From contig UQXH01000014.1 of NCBI GenBank assembly GCA_900545025.1, forward strand, positions 1 to 44,653: 44,653 bases of DNA. The letters are read 5' to 3'. The first letter of the stretch is position 1. Every line of letters begins with the position of its first letter. Shown here piece by piece: positions 16,451-24,415 of this stretch. The notes beneath the pieces were generated by a model that was not told the DNA's origin, ran no database searches, and saw nothing but the letters and a program-made list of their open reading frames with translations. The translations under genes and the position numbers were made by a program. The DNA is from an uncultured Phascolarctobacterium sp. Its GTDB lineage: Bacteria; Bacillota; Negativicutes; Acidaminococcales; Acidaminococcaceae.

Positions 16451-17040
16451 TGTACTGTAAGCCTGTCTTTCATTTTATTAAACTTTGCTTCACCTATGCC
16501 TTTCACCTGCATAATATCTTCGATACGCGTAAAAGAATGCTGCTGACGATATTCTACAATTCTTTGCGCCGTTACCTCGCCAACACCCGGCAGCGAGTCC
16601 AGTTCCGTTATACTGGCAGTATTGATATTTACCAAACCTGCCTGTTTCTGCTGACTGCCAACACTTGCCTTACCTGCAGAAGCATTTGTGCCGGTAATTA
16701 CCTTTTTGCTGCCTTTTAAAGCTGGTACGTTAACCTGACTGCCATCTTTCAATTTCTTAGCCAAATTTACTTTTTCATGATTAGCAGCTTCAGTAAATCC
16801 TCCAGCAGCTTCCACTGCTTCCTGCGCCCTTATACCTGCAGGCAGTTCATATAATCCTGGTCTGGCAACTGCGCCGCTTACATATACTGTAATCAGCTGT
16901 TCCTTGCTTTTAACCTGCGTCTGTGCGCTGATAACCGGTGCAGGCTCTTCATTTGTAAAATATTCTGCCGCTATACTGGTCAAAACACATCCTAACAGTA
17001 AAACACACAACAAAATAAACTTTTTCTTTCTGTTGTCCAT
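16447..17040 (-). CDS. comEA: ComEA DNA receptor
   Basis: Membrane-anchored double-stranded DNA receptor that delivers DNA to ComEC. 197 aa from ATG 17040, which follows GGGAGTG; upstream GTG/TTG codons are too close to that site. One N-terminal transmembrane anchor (about residues 7-24), a SLBB domain (about 50-95, VYVSGAVARPGLYELP), a Lys/Ser/Gly-rich linker, then the helix-hairpin-helix DNA-binding domain (about 135-197, LVNINTASITELDSLPGVG and QVKGIGEAKF). First gene of comEA-comEC-holA. Confidence 0.95.
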   Translation of the reverse strand: MDNRKKKFILLCVLLLGCVLTSIAAEYFTNEEPAPVISAQTQVKSKEQLITVYVSGAVARPGLYELPAGIRAQEAVEAAGGFTEAANHEKVNLAKKLKDGSQVNVPALKGSKKVITGTNASAGKASVGSQQKQAGLVNINTASITELDSLPGVGEVTAQRIVEYRQQHSFTRIEDIMQVKGIGEAKFNKMKDRLTVQ

Positions 17041-17056
17041 CAGCAACACTCCCTAA

Positions 17057-17100
17057 TAAAAAAAGTTCTGAGAATAACAAAATCGTTATTCTCAGAACTT
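17057..17100 (-). terminator. Terminator of leuS
   Basis: A perfect 16-bp inverted repeat (17085-17100 and 17063-17078) with a six-base loop, continuing into T residues on the minus strand (17057-17064). It lies 46 bases after the leuS stop and 17 bases before the comEA start. Confidence 0.92.
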
Positions 17101-17145
17101 CTGAATAATTCAAGCGTTATATAGGCACTGCTATGAAATTATATT

Positions 17146-19635
17146 TTATTTTGCAACAATATTTACCAGACGACCGGGAACGCAGATAATCTTCATAATC
17201 TTAGCGTCGCCGATGTGGGTTTGTACATTAGCATCAGCCAAAGCAATTTTCTCCAGTTCTTCTTTGGTTGCAGCAGCAGGAACAGTCAGTCTGCCTCTTA
17301 CTTTGCCGTTAACCTGGAGAACGATTTCAACATTATCTACTTTCAGAGCGTCTTCGCTGTATTCAGGCCATTTTTGTGCATGTACGCTGGAATCAGCATC
17401 AATTACACCGCGCCACAATTCTTCGGTGATGTGCGGTACAAACGGAGCCAGCATACGCAGCAGAGCGGAAATAGCTTCATAGATAAGACCTGCATTAGCT
17501 TCCTGTTTAGCTTCTTTATAAGCATACAGAGCATTAACCAGTTCCATCAGTGTACTGATAGCAGTGTTGAAGTTAAAGCGTTTGTCGATATCGGCAGTAA
17601 CTTTCTTAATGCTGCCATGTACAACGCGGCGTAGTTCTTTATCAGCTTCAGTCAGAGCAGCTGCATCATAAGAAGTAACTTTTTGCTCCAGCTGCGGCAG
17701 ATAGTTATAAACAATACGCCATACACGATTCAGGAAACGGAAGGAACCTTCTACGCCCTGATCGCTCCATTCCAGTTCTCTTTCAGGCGGAGCAGCAAAC
17801 ATAATGAAGAGACGTGCAGTATCAGCGCCGTATTTTTCCAGAATTTCTTCAGGAGAAACAACGTTGCCCAAAGATTTACTCATCTTAGCGCCGTCTTTAA
17901 TTACCATACCCTGAGTCAGCAAATTAGCAAACGGTTCATCATAATCAACCAGGCCTGCGTCACGCAGCACTTTCAGGAAGAAACGGGAATACAGCAGATG
18001 CAGAATAGCATGCTCGATACCGCCGATGTATTGGTCAACAGGGCCCCAATATTGATTTACTTCTTTAGCGAAAGGAGCCTTGTCATTTTTCGGATCGGTG
18101 TAACGCAGATAGTACCAGGAAGAGCACAGGAAGGTGTCCATGGTATCGGTTTCACGTTTAGCCGGAGCACCGCATTTCGGGCAGGTGCAGTTAACAAAGC
18201 TTTCGGAAGTAGCCAGCGGAGAAACGCTGCCTGCATTGAAATCAACGTCTTCCGGCAGTCTTACCGGCAGCTGATCTTCCGGCACCAGAACTTCGCCGCA
18301 GTGCGGGCAGTAGATAATAGGAATCGGAGCACCCCAGTAACGCTGACGGCTGATAAGCCAATCGCGCAAACGATAATTTACATGGCGGGAGCCAATACCC
18401 ATTTTTTCTGCTTCATCCATAATAGCCTGCATACCAGCATGCATTTCCATACCGGTGAACTTACCGGAATTAACGAGTACGCCTTCTTTTTCTTCGTAAG
18501 CGTCAGTCATATCTTCCAGTTTCAGTTCTTTATCTTTAGGATTGATAACTACGATTTTTTCCAGGCCATATTTATCAGCAAACATCCAGTCACGGCTGTC
18601 GTGAGTAGGTACGCCCATTACAGCACCGGTACCATAATCATAAAGTACATAGTTGGTAATCCAGATCTGTACTTTTCTGCCGGTAAACGGATTGATTGCA
18701 TAAACGCCGGTGAAAATACCTTCTTTTTCAGATTCGCTGGAGGTACGTTCGATATCGGACTGGTTACGTACTTTATCGCAGAAAGCTTTAATTTCAGTAG
18801 CTTTAGGATTATTAACGCAAATTTTTTCTACAAGAGGATGCTCAGCAGCCAATACTACATAGGTAACACCGAAAGCGGTATCGGGACGGGTAGTATAAAC
18901 AGCTACTTTTTCCTGCAGGTCAGGAATTTCAAAGCTGAATTCCAAACCTTCGCTGCGGCCAATCCAGTTGCGCTGCATAGTTTTTACGCGTTCCGGCCAG
19001 CCTTCCAGAAGGTCGAGGTCTTTCAGCAGCTCGTCAGCATAGTCGGTAATTTTAAAGAACCATTGTTCCAGATCCTTCTTCTCTACTACGCTGTCGCAGC
19101 GCCAGCATTTGCCGTCGATAACCTGTTCATTTGCCAGTACAGTGTTACAGGTATTGCACCAGTTAACGGCAGATTTCTTTTTAACAGCCAGGCCTCTTTT
19201 ATAAAACAGTTCAAAGAACCATTGAGTCCATTTATAATAATCCTCTTTGCAGGTAGCAACTTCACGGTCCCAGTCATAGGACAGGCCCAGTGCCTTCTGC
19301 TGGCGAGTCATGTTGGCAATATTTTCCAGAGTCCATTTTTTCGGCGGAATACCATGTTTAATAGCAGCATTTTCAGCCGGCATACCAAAGGAGTCCCAGC
19401 CCATAGGATGCAGTACATTAAAACCTTTCATAGTACGGAAACGTGCTACAACGTCGCCGATGGAATAGTTACGCACATGGCCCATATGTAAATTGCCGGA
19501 AGGATAAGGGAACATTTCCAAAACGTAGGATTTAGGTTTATCCTTATCCATTTCCACTTTAAAGCTCTTATTTTCTTCCCAGTATTTTTGCCATTTTGCT
19601 TCTATGGCATGAGGAGAATATCTTTCTTCTAACAT
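17146..19635 (-). CDS. leuS: Leucyl-tRNA synthetase
   Basis: Charges tRNA-Leu. Class I synthetase of 829 aa. The HIGH motif is HMGH at residues 50-53 in PYPSGNLHMGHVRNYS; KMSKS is at 584-588; the CP1 editing domain lies between (TTRPDTAFG, GTGAVMGVPTHD); zinc-type cysteines occur in NWCNTCNTVLA-CWRCDS and CPHCGEV. ATG 19635 has AGGAGG six bases upstream. Expression is controlled by the T-box leader at 19661-19889. Confidence 0.98.
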   Translation of the reverse strand: MLEERYSPHAIEAKWQKYWEENKSFKVEMDKDKPKSYVLEMFPYPSGNLHMGHVRNYSIGDVVARFRTMKGFNVLHPMGWDSFGMPAENAAIKHGIPPKKWTLENIANMTRQQKALGLSYDWDREVATCKEDYYKWTQWFFELFYKRGLAVKKKSAVNWCNTCNTVLANEQVIDGKCWRCDSVVEKKDLEQWFFKITDYADELLKDLDLLEGWPERVKTMQRNWIGRSEGLEFSFEIPDLQEKVAVYTTRPDTAFGVTYVVLAAEHPLVEKICVNNPKATEIKAFCDKVRNQSDIERTSSESEKEGIFTGVYAINPFTGRKVQIWITNYVLYDYGTGAVMGVPTHDSRDWMFADKYGLEKIVVINPKDKELKLEDMTDAYEEKEGVLVNSGKFTGMEMHAGMQAIMDEAEKMGIGSRHVNYRLRDWLISRQRYWGAPIPIIYCPHCGEVLVPEDQLPVRLPEDVDFNAGSVSPLATSESFVNCTCPKCGAPAKRETDTMDTFLCSSWYYLRYTDPKNDKAPFAKEVNQYWGPVDQYIGGIEHAILHLLYSRFFLKVLRDAGLVDYDEPFANLLTQGMVIKDGAKMSKSLGNVVSPEEILEKYGADTARLFIMFAAPPERELEWSDQGVEGSFRFLNRVWRIVYNYLPQLEQKVTSYDAAALTEADKELRRVVHGSIKKVTADIDKRFNFNTAISTLMELVNALYAYKEAKQEANAGLIYEAISALLRMLAPFVPHITEELWRGVIDADSSVHAQKWPEYSEDALKVDNVEIVLQVNGKVRGRLTVPAAATKEELEKIALADANVQTHIGDAKIMKIICVPGRLVNIVAK

Positions 19636-19660
19636 TTCTGACCTCCTGAATATTTTTGCA

Positions 19661-19889
19661 AAATAAAAATCCCTGACCTCGTAAAAGGTCAGGGACGAAA
19701 TAACTTTTTCGCGGTACCACCCTGATTACAGCCTGCGCTGTCACTCATTCGGCCTTAACGCAGCATCACGTCCGCACATTTCCTTGCGGCTTCTCCGCAG
19801 CGAGTTCACCGGTAAACGTGTCTGACTTGCATCACCCGTCAGCTTTCTTGGCATCGTCTACAGATTACTGCTCTGCTTCACTGAATTTC
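19661..19889 (-). promoter_or_regulatory. T-box leader (tRNA-Leu sensing riboswitch) of leuS
   Basis: On the minus strand the conserved T-box AGGGTGGTACCGCG is at 19710-19723. It is followed by the terminator hairpin 19670-19695 (10-bp arms at 19686-19695 and 19670-19679) and a T-rich tract. The upstream stem I has the AGTAA and GATGCAAGTCAG segments typical of these leaders. The codon CTC at 19802-19804, following GGTGAA, is the probable specifier and reads Leu, matching the downstream gene. Uncharged tRNA-Leu should stabilise the antiterminator. This leader, its promoter, and the ade promoter account for the 418-base stretch without a gene (19636-20053). Confidence 0.95.
19670..19695 (-). 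terminator. Regulated terminator inside the leuS T-box
   Basis: A 10-bp GC-rich stem (TCCCTGACCT and its complement) followed on the minus strand by T-rich sequence at 19661-19670. The 5' arm lies just downstream of the T-box motif, as in known T-box attenuators. Confidence 0.9.
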
Positions 19890-19895
19890 TTATAA

Positions 19896-19924
19896 ATTAT
19901 ATAACTAATGCCTGTAAAAGTCAA
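19896..19924 (-). promoter_or_regulatory. Promoter of leuS
   Basis: On the minus strand TTGACT (19919-19924) and TATAAT (19896-19901) are separated by 17 bases, placing the start of the transcript near 19889, immediately before the T-box stem I. Confidence 0.8.
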
Positions 19925-19978
19925 ACAAAAGATTGCCCTGTCAGAATGCCGGCGTCTTTAAAAATTTTAACGGACAAA

Positions 19979-20007
19979 TTATAAATCCAGATATATTATG
20001 TTAAAAT
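19979..20007 (+). promoter_or_regulatory. Candidate promoter of ade
   Basis: A TAAAAT -10 (20002-20007) preceded by TG and one base, with a weak TTATAA -35 at 19979-19984, 17 bases away. It is the best match in the AT-rich stretch upstream of ade. Confidence 0.45.
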
Positions 20008-20053
20008 ATAATCATCAAGATAAAATCTTTCTCTTTACATAGGAGGAAATATA

Positions 20054-21757
20054 ATGCATAAAAATCTTACCGCAGCAGCGCTCGGGCAAACACCTGCCGA
20101 CCTTGTGCTGAAAAACTGTCAAATCGTCGATGTTTTTTCCGGCAGTATCTACCGCGGCAACATCGCCATCGCAGAAGGCTGCATTGCCGGTATCGGCGAC
20201 TATCACGAAGCAAAAGAAAGTATCGACCTTGACGGAGCCTATGTTGCCCCGGGCCTGATAAACTCTCACTGCCACGTAGAAAGCTCCATGACCACGCCGG
20301 AAAATTACTGCGCGCAGGAGCTGCGCCACGGTGTGACGACGCTTATCACCGACCCCCACGAGATTGCCAATGTAGCGGGGCTGCCAGGCATCAGCTATAT
20401 GCTGGCCGCCGGCCGTTCCATGCCCATAAACTATTACGTACAGCTGCCCAGCTGCGTACCTGCTACTCCCTTTGAACATTCTGGCTGCATACTCGAAGCA
20501 GATGACCTGGAAAAGCTTGCCGATTCGGCAGGCGTGCTCGGCCTTGGCGAAGTAATGAACGTCCCCGGCGTACTGACGCAGACGCCGGAGCTGCTGGCAA
20601 AGCTCCACATCATGCAAAGCCGCGGCCGCAGCATCGACGGACACTCTCCCGGACTGACCGGACGGGCGCTGCAGGCATATATCGGCAGCGGGATTGAAAC
20701 CGAACATGAAGCTACTTCCTGGCAGGAAGCAAAAGAAAAACTGCGCAGCGGCATGGCTATACTGGTACGCGAAGGCAGCGCCAGCAAAAATTTAGAAGCT
20801 ATTATTACTGGCGCGCTGGCAGAAAAAATAGACTTTTCCCGGATGGCTTTCTGTACCGACGATAAACATTTTGCCGATATCCAGGCAGAGGGCACTATCC
20901 GCTTTTGTATGCAAAAAGCAGTCAGCCTTGGCCTTGCGCCGATAACAGCCATACAGATGGCTACTTATAACGCCGCCAGGATTTATGGTCTGAAACATCT
21001 TGGAGCCATTGCCCCCGGTATGCAGGCAGATATTACTGTTTTTGAAGATTTAAAGGATTTCAACGTCCGCCTTGTGCTGCATAAAGGACGCGACACAGCA
21101 AAATTATTACAAACCCATTCGGCAATTCCCTGCCCGACAGAGCTTTTAAATACCGTCCAGCCTGCGCCTTTCAGCGCCGAAGATTTTGCTTTCAGCAAAT
21201 TTTTGCCTGACAAAAAATACCCTGTCATCAACATCATCCCCGGTGAGCTTTTGACAGACTGTTCCTACATCGACGGCAGCAAAGTGGAACAGGCGGTTAA
21301 AAACCACGAACTATGTCTGATTACCGTCATAGAACGCCATCACCGCACCGGTAACATCGGATTAGGCCTTATTGCCGGCTACGGTCTGACAAGCGGCGCA
21401 ACAGCCACAACTATCGCCCATGATTCTCATAATATCATCATCATCGGCACAAGCGCCGCCGACATAGCCCTGGCCGGACAGGAACTTATCCGCTGTCAGG
21501 GCGGTTACACGCTGGTTCGTGACGGCAAAGTCGTCTGTACTTTGCCTTTAAAGCTCTGCGGGCTGATGAGCGACGCTGCGCCTGACACGCTGGCAGCCGA
21601 ACTGGCAAGCATCAAAGAGCTTGCCCATGAACAAGGCGTAGTCCGTAACTTTGACCCTTTCGTCGGACTTAGCTTTATGGCCTTACCCGTAATACCTAAA
21701 GTTAAAATCACCGACATGGGTATGTTCGATACGGTAAATTTTAAATTCATTGAGTAA
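20054..21757 (+). CDS. ade: Adenine deaminase
   Basis: Deaminates adenine to hypoxanthine and ammonia. 567 aa, the typical length of the amidohydrolase-type bacterial adenine deaminase. The metal-binding HxH is H72/H74 in INSHCHVESS; TLITDPHEIANV, IDGHSPGLTG and FCTDDKHF are family hallmarks, and the C-terminal domain (about 390-567) with HDSHNIIIIGTS is present. ATG 20054 has AGGAGG eight bases before it. Stands alone, divergent from leuS. Its product feeds purine salvage or the molybdenum hydroxylase encoded at 30048-33597. Confidence 0.95.
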   Translation: MHKNLTAAALGQTPADLVLKNCQIVDVFSGSIYRGNIAIAEGCIAGIGDYHEAKESIDLDGAYVAPGLINSHCHVESSMTTPENYCAQELRHGVTTLITDPHEIANVAGLPGISYMLAAGRSMPINYYVQLPSCVPATPFEHSGCILEADDLEKLADSAGVLGLGEVMNVPGVLTQTPELLAKLHIMQSRGRSIDGHSPGLTGRALQAYIGSGIETEHEATSWQEAKEKLRSGMAILVREGSASKNLEAIITGALAEKIDFSRMAFCTDDKHFADIQAEGTIRFCMQKAVSLGLAPITAIQMATYNAARIYGLKHLGAIAPGMQADITVFEDLKDFNVRLVLHKGRDTAKLLQTHSAIPCPTELLNTVQPAPFSAEDFAFSKFLPDKKYPVINIIPGELLTDCSYIDGSKVEQAVKNHELCLITVIERHHRTGNIGLGLIAGYGLTSGATATTIAHDSHNIIIIGTSAADIALAGQELIRCQGGYTLVRDGKVVCTLPLKLCGLMSDAAPDTLAAELASIKELAHEQGVVRNFDPFVGLSFMALPVIPKVKITDMGMFDTVNFKFIE

Positions 21758-21762
21758 ATAAT

Positions 21763-21799
21763 AAAAAAACAGCCGGACTTTTTGTCCGGCTGTTTTTTA
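21763..21799. terminator. Bidirectional terminator between ade and the autotransporter
   Basis: A perfect 13-bp inverted repeat (21766-21778 and 21784-21796) with a five-base loop and T-runs in both directions, located between two convergent genes. Confidence 0.92.
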
Positions 21800-21819
21800 T
21801 CCCGTTTGCTGTTGTATTG

Positions 21820-23826
21820 TCAGAAGCTGTACATCGCCTGCACGCTGCCGCTGATGCCCTCCTGCATCCCGACGTAGCCTTTGATATTGGCATCAAAGTA
21901 CCAGGGAGAAGCTTTGTCCGGTATGTAGCGGAAGCCTACTTCGCCTATCACCGTACTGCCCTCTAAGGACGGAGTGTACATGGCGTGGTGGTTCGCAGTG
22001 CCGCCAGCGTCGCCGCTGAATTCATATTCCCACGCCAGGCCGTAGTAGCTGGCAAGCTTTGCGCCCTGCTGCTCGCTGAAACGCGCGCCGATGCGCAGCT
22101 TATCGCTGTCCACGGAGTCAAAGTCGAATACGTCATTAGCAATCTTCACGCTGTCGCCCTCGTGGTGGGTATGGAAGTATTTGCCGTAGATGTCCCATGC
22201 CTTGCCATTGTCCAGCTTAAAGATCTTGCCGATGCCGATATGGGCGCCATAGTAGGCGTTCTCCGTCTTGTAACCATGCAGATTACCGCTGCCGTCTGCC
22301 AGCACGTTGCTGACCTCGTTCTTCGCCGTGCCTGCCCGCAGGGAGGCTTCGGTGTAGACGCCGCTGTCCTGTTCGTAGCGCAGCAGCACGCCGCCGCCGT
22401 TGTAGACTACGTCGCCGTCGCCGCGGAAGGAAGCGCCGTTAAACTCGTTACAGGTGTTGTAATTGCCGCCGCCGTTTTCAAAGAAAGCGCCGTAGCTGAA
22501 TTTGCCTGCGCTCAAGTCTTTGGTATTGGCAACGCCCACGATGCCGTTCCAGCCGTTGATGTCCACATAGCTGCCCGTATCGTATTTGCTGCTATTGCCG
22601 CTGACGGTGGCAAAGGTGCTGACGCCCGCTTCTGCTCCCTGCAGGCTGCTGATGCTGTCAGCTACTGTTTCCGCACCCTGGTTGACGAAGGCTGCCGCCG
22701 CCGCCCTGCTCTCCGTAGTGATGGCTGTCTGGTCATTGACGCGGATGCTGGCAGGAGTAATATTCAAATTATAATCATCTTTTGTAATCGTACCGCTGAC
22801 TGTCAGCGCCACACCTGCCTGCATATCGGTTGCCGTTGTCGTAATAAGTTTACTGTCAGTTATTCCGTCTGCCGTACTGACAAATGCTGTCGTCTTACCT
22901 GCGGCTAAGTTCAGTCCGCCTGCCAGCGCCTTGACTTCGATACCACCCTCATCACCGTTAAAATTGTTTAGGCTCTTTACAGTACCGCTCCAGCCGTCAA
23001 TGATGAGCTTATTGTCGCTGACAATGCCACTCACCCATACATAGCCGCCGTACAATGCCGCCTGGCTTACATCCGCCGCGGCTGACAGGGTGATGCTGTT
23101 GCCTGTGGCATCTCCTACAAACGCATCGCCGCCGTAGACATAGCCTTCTACCGTGCCGCCGCTGATGCTGACGCTGTTGCCTGTAGCATCGTTCATCGCA
23201 CTGCCGCCGTAGACACGACTTACCGTGCCGCCGCTGATAACAACACTGTTGCCTGTAGCATCGCCATCCGCAACCCAATTCACCAAATCAATTTGTCCCT
23301 GCACTAAGCCGCCGTAGACACTAACTACCGTGCCGCCGCTGATGCTGATGCTGTTGCCTGTGGCATCACCATTCGCATCCGCACTACCGCCACAGACACT
23401 ACCTACCGTGCCGCCGCTGATGCTGACGCTGTTACCTGTGACATCTCCTACAAACGCATTACCGCCAGAGACACCACCTACAGTGCAGCCGCTAATGCTC
23501 ACACTGTTACCTGTGGCAACACCATTTTCCGTATGACCACCATAGATATAACCATCTACCGTGCCACCGCTCATGCTGACGCTGTTGTTTGTAACATCGC
23601 CAGATTTCGCATAGCCGCCGATAACGCCTTTATCTAAATCACTGTCGATAATAACCACATTATCATTAGCACCATTGCTGCCTATATAATAATCATAGAC
23701 ACCAACCGTTACAGTATCTTTACTCAAGCCGCTGTTGGCCTGCGCCGTCAGTGGCAGCGCCAAGCCACCCAGTCCTATCGCCAATACGCTGCACAATACC
23801 TTATATGCCAGAATGTCCTTCTTCAT
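21820..23826 (-). CDS. Type V autotransporter with glycine-rich repeat passenger
   Basis: 668 aa. A signal peptide (residues 1-30, cleavage after AQA) is followed by a passenger with about seven tandem units of 24-35 residues around N-S-(V/I)-x-(I/L)-S-G-G-T-V-x3-(V/I)-Y-G-G (about residues 80-262), expected to stack as a beta-helix. A linker, then a C-terminal beta-barrel (about 390-668) ends with MYSF; a terminal Phe is the usual BAM recognition signal. It should therefore display the passenger on the cell surface. Two cysteines sit inside the repeats (GCTVGG, SVCGG), unusual for an exported passenger. ATG 23826 or the adjacent GTG 23829 could start translation. The promoter carries a G8 tract. 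The ligand is unknown; adhesion is inferred from family. Confidence 0.88.
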   Translation of the reverse strand: MKKDILAYKVLCSVLAIGLGGLALPLTAQANSGLSKDTVTVGVYDYYIGSNGANDNVVIIDSDLDKGVIGGYAKSGDVTNNSVSMSGGTVDGYIYGGHTENGVATGNSVSISGCTVGGVSGGNAFVGDVTGNSVSISGGTVGSVCGGSADANGDATGNSISISGGTVVSVYGGLVQGQIDLVNWVADGDATGNSVVISGGTVSRVYGGSAMNDATGNSVSISGGTVEGYVYGGDAFVGDATGNSITLSAAADVSQAALYGGYVWVSGIVSDNKLIIDGWSGTVKSLNNFNGDEGGIEVKALAGGLNLAAGKTTAFVSTADGITDSKLITTTATDMQAGVALTVSGTITKDDYNLNITPASIRVNDQTAITTESRAAAAAFVNQGAETVADSISSLQGAEAGVSTFATVSGNSSKYDTGSYVDINGWNGIVGVANTKDLSAGKFSYGAFFENGGGNYNTCNEFNGASFRGDGDVVYNGGGVLLRYEQDSGVYTEASLRAGTAKNEVSNVLADGSGNLHGYKTENAYYGAHIGIGKIFKLDNGKAWDIYGKYFHTHHEGDSVKIANDVFDFDSVDSDKLRIGARFSEQQGAKLASYYGLAWEYEFSGDAGGTANHHAMYTPSLEGSTVIGEVGFRYIPDKASPWYFDANIKGYVGMQEGISGSVQAMYSF
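23044..23589 (-). repeat. In-frame tandem repeats in the autotransporter passenger
   Basis: Seven degenerate units of about 72-105 bases, each encoding an NS-V-I-SGGTV-YGG-DATG-type module. Several share near-identical core DNA (on the plus strand GCCGCTGATGCTGACGCTG), so slippage or recombination between copies could change the passenger length without breaking the frame. Confidence 0.85.
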
Positions 23827-23879
23827 CACTTACACATCCTTTCCTGCCTGTGTCCGGGGCAGTAATCTTCTCTGGTTTA

Positions 23880-23910
23880 AGTATAGCACGCAACTATTCC
23901 CCCCCCGCAA
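23880..23910 (-). promoter_or_regulatory. Autotransporter promoter with a G8 tract in the spacer
   Basis: On the minus strand -10 TATACT (23880-23885) preceded by TG and one base; -35-like TTGCGG (23905-23910) is 19 bases upstream. A run of eight G (23899-23906) overlaps the end of the -35 and fills part of the spacer. Loss of two G would give the optimal 17-base spacing. Confidence 0.55.
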
Positions 23911-23953
23911 GACATAAGGCCCTCTGCAGCCACTTTTTTTACTGTCTTGCGGG
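23904..23953. repeat. 11-bp perfect inverted repeat around the autotransporter promoter upstream region
   Basis: CCCGCAAGACA at 23904-23914 and its exact complement TGTCTTGCGGG at 23943-23953, separated by 28 bases. One arm contains the -35 hexamer and part of the G tract. Confidence 0.7.
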
Positions 23954-23993
23954 AAAACGCCAACGGCAAAAACGGTAAAGAGGTCTTACGGAC

Positions 23994-24028
23994 AAAAAAG
24001 GACAGCGGCACCTTCCAGTACCGCTGTC
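23994..24028 (-). terminator. Terminator of the moaA-modE operon
   Basis: Arms 24018-24028 and 24001-24011 pair on the minus strand (11 bp with one G-U wobble), followed by CTTTTTT. It is 23 bases after the modE-like stop. Confidence 0.85.
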
Positions 24029-24051
24029 TTTTTATTGCCCGTATTATATTT

Positions 24052-24414
24052 TCACTCTCTTACAGCAGCATGTGCAAAATACTTGCTGAAAGCAGCCGCC
24101 GCCTGCCGCTGCACCTCCTGCTCAAAGGCTTCGTACCGCGCTAATAATTCCCGCCCCTCGGACGTCAGACGGCTGCCGCCCCCGTCGCGGCCGCCGCTGC
24201 TGCTGACCACCAGCGCATAGCCCAGGTCTGCTTCCGCGCGGTGCAGTATCTTCCACGCCTTGCTGGAGGACATCCCCATGGCTTTATAGGCTGCCGACAG
24301 CGAACCAAAGTCCTCGGTAAGGCGCAGCAGCTGGGCTACGCCTTTGCCGAAAGCAATCTCGGTATTATACACGCGCACTTTGACATGAAAGCTGTGCGGA
24401 TTGCTGTACGCCAT
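24052..24414 (-). CDS. ModE-type winged-helix regulator without molybdate-binding domain
   Basis: 120 aa corresponding to the N-terminal LysR-like winged helix of ModE: FGKGVAQLLRLTEDFGSLSAAYKAMGMSSSKAWKILHRAE, then GGRDGGGSRLTSEG as the wing. The C-terminal Mop/TOBE domains that sense molybdate in E. coli ModE are absent, so it either senses nothing directly or works with a partner. ATG 24414 follows AAGGG and lies one base after the preceding stop (TAAAATG); the TTG at 24432 was rejected. Last gene of the molybdenum operon, so it is the likely regulator of molybdate uptake or cofactor genes (inference). Confidence 0.85.
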   Translation of the reverse strand: MAYSNPHSFHVKVRVYNTEIAFGKGVAQLLRLTEDFGSLSAAYKAMGMSSSKAWKILHRAEADLGYALVVSSSGGRDGGGSRLTSEGRELLARYEAFEQEVQRQAAAAFSKYFAHAAVRE

Positions 24415-24415
24415 T

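Noticed and set aside
17683..19491. A 602-codon open frame on the plus strand opposite leuS
   Set aside because: It is antisense to a fully recognisable leuS gene, has no ribosome binding site, and its protein matches no family pattern; it results from codon bias.
21985..22908. A 307-codon Ala/Val-rich open frame opposite the autotransporter
   Set aside because: Antisense to the beta-barrel and linker coding region; the composition reflects the complementary codons.
23044..23589. Regularly spaced similar DNA segments that look like a CRISPR array
   Set aside because: They are in-frame protein repeats inside a long coding region, with unequal spacing and no cas genes.
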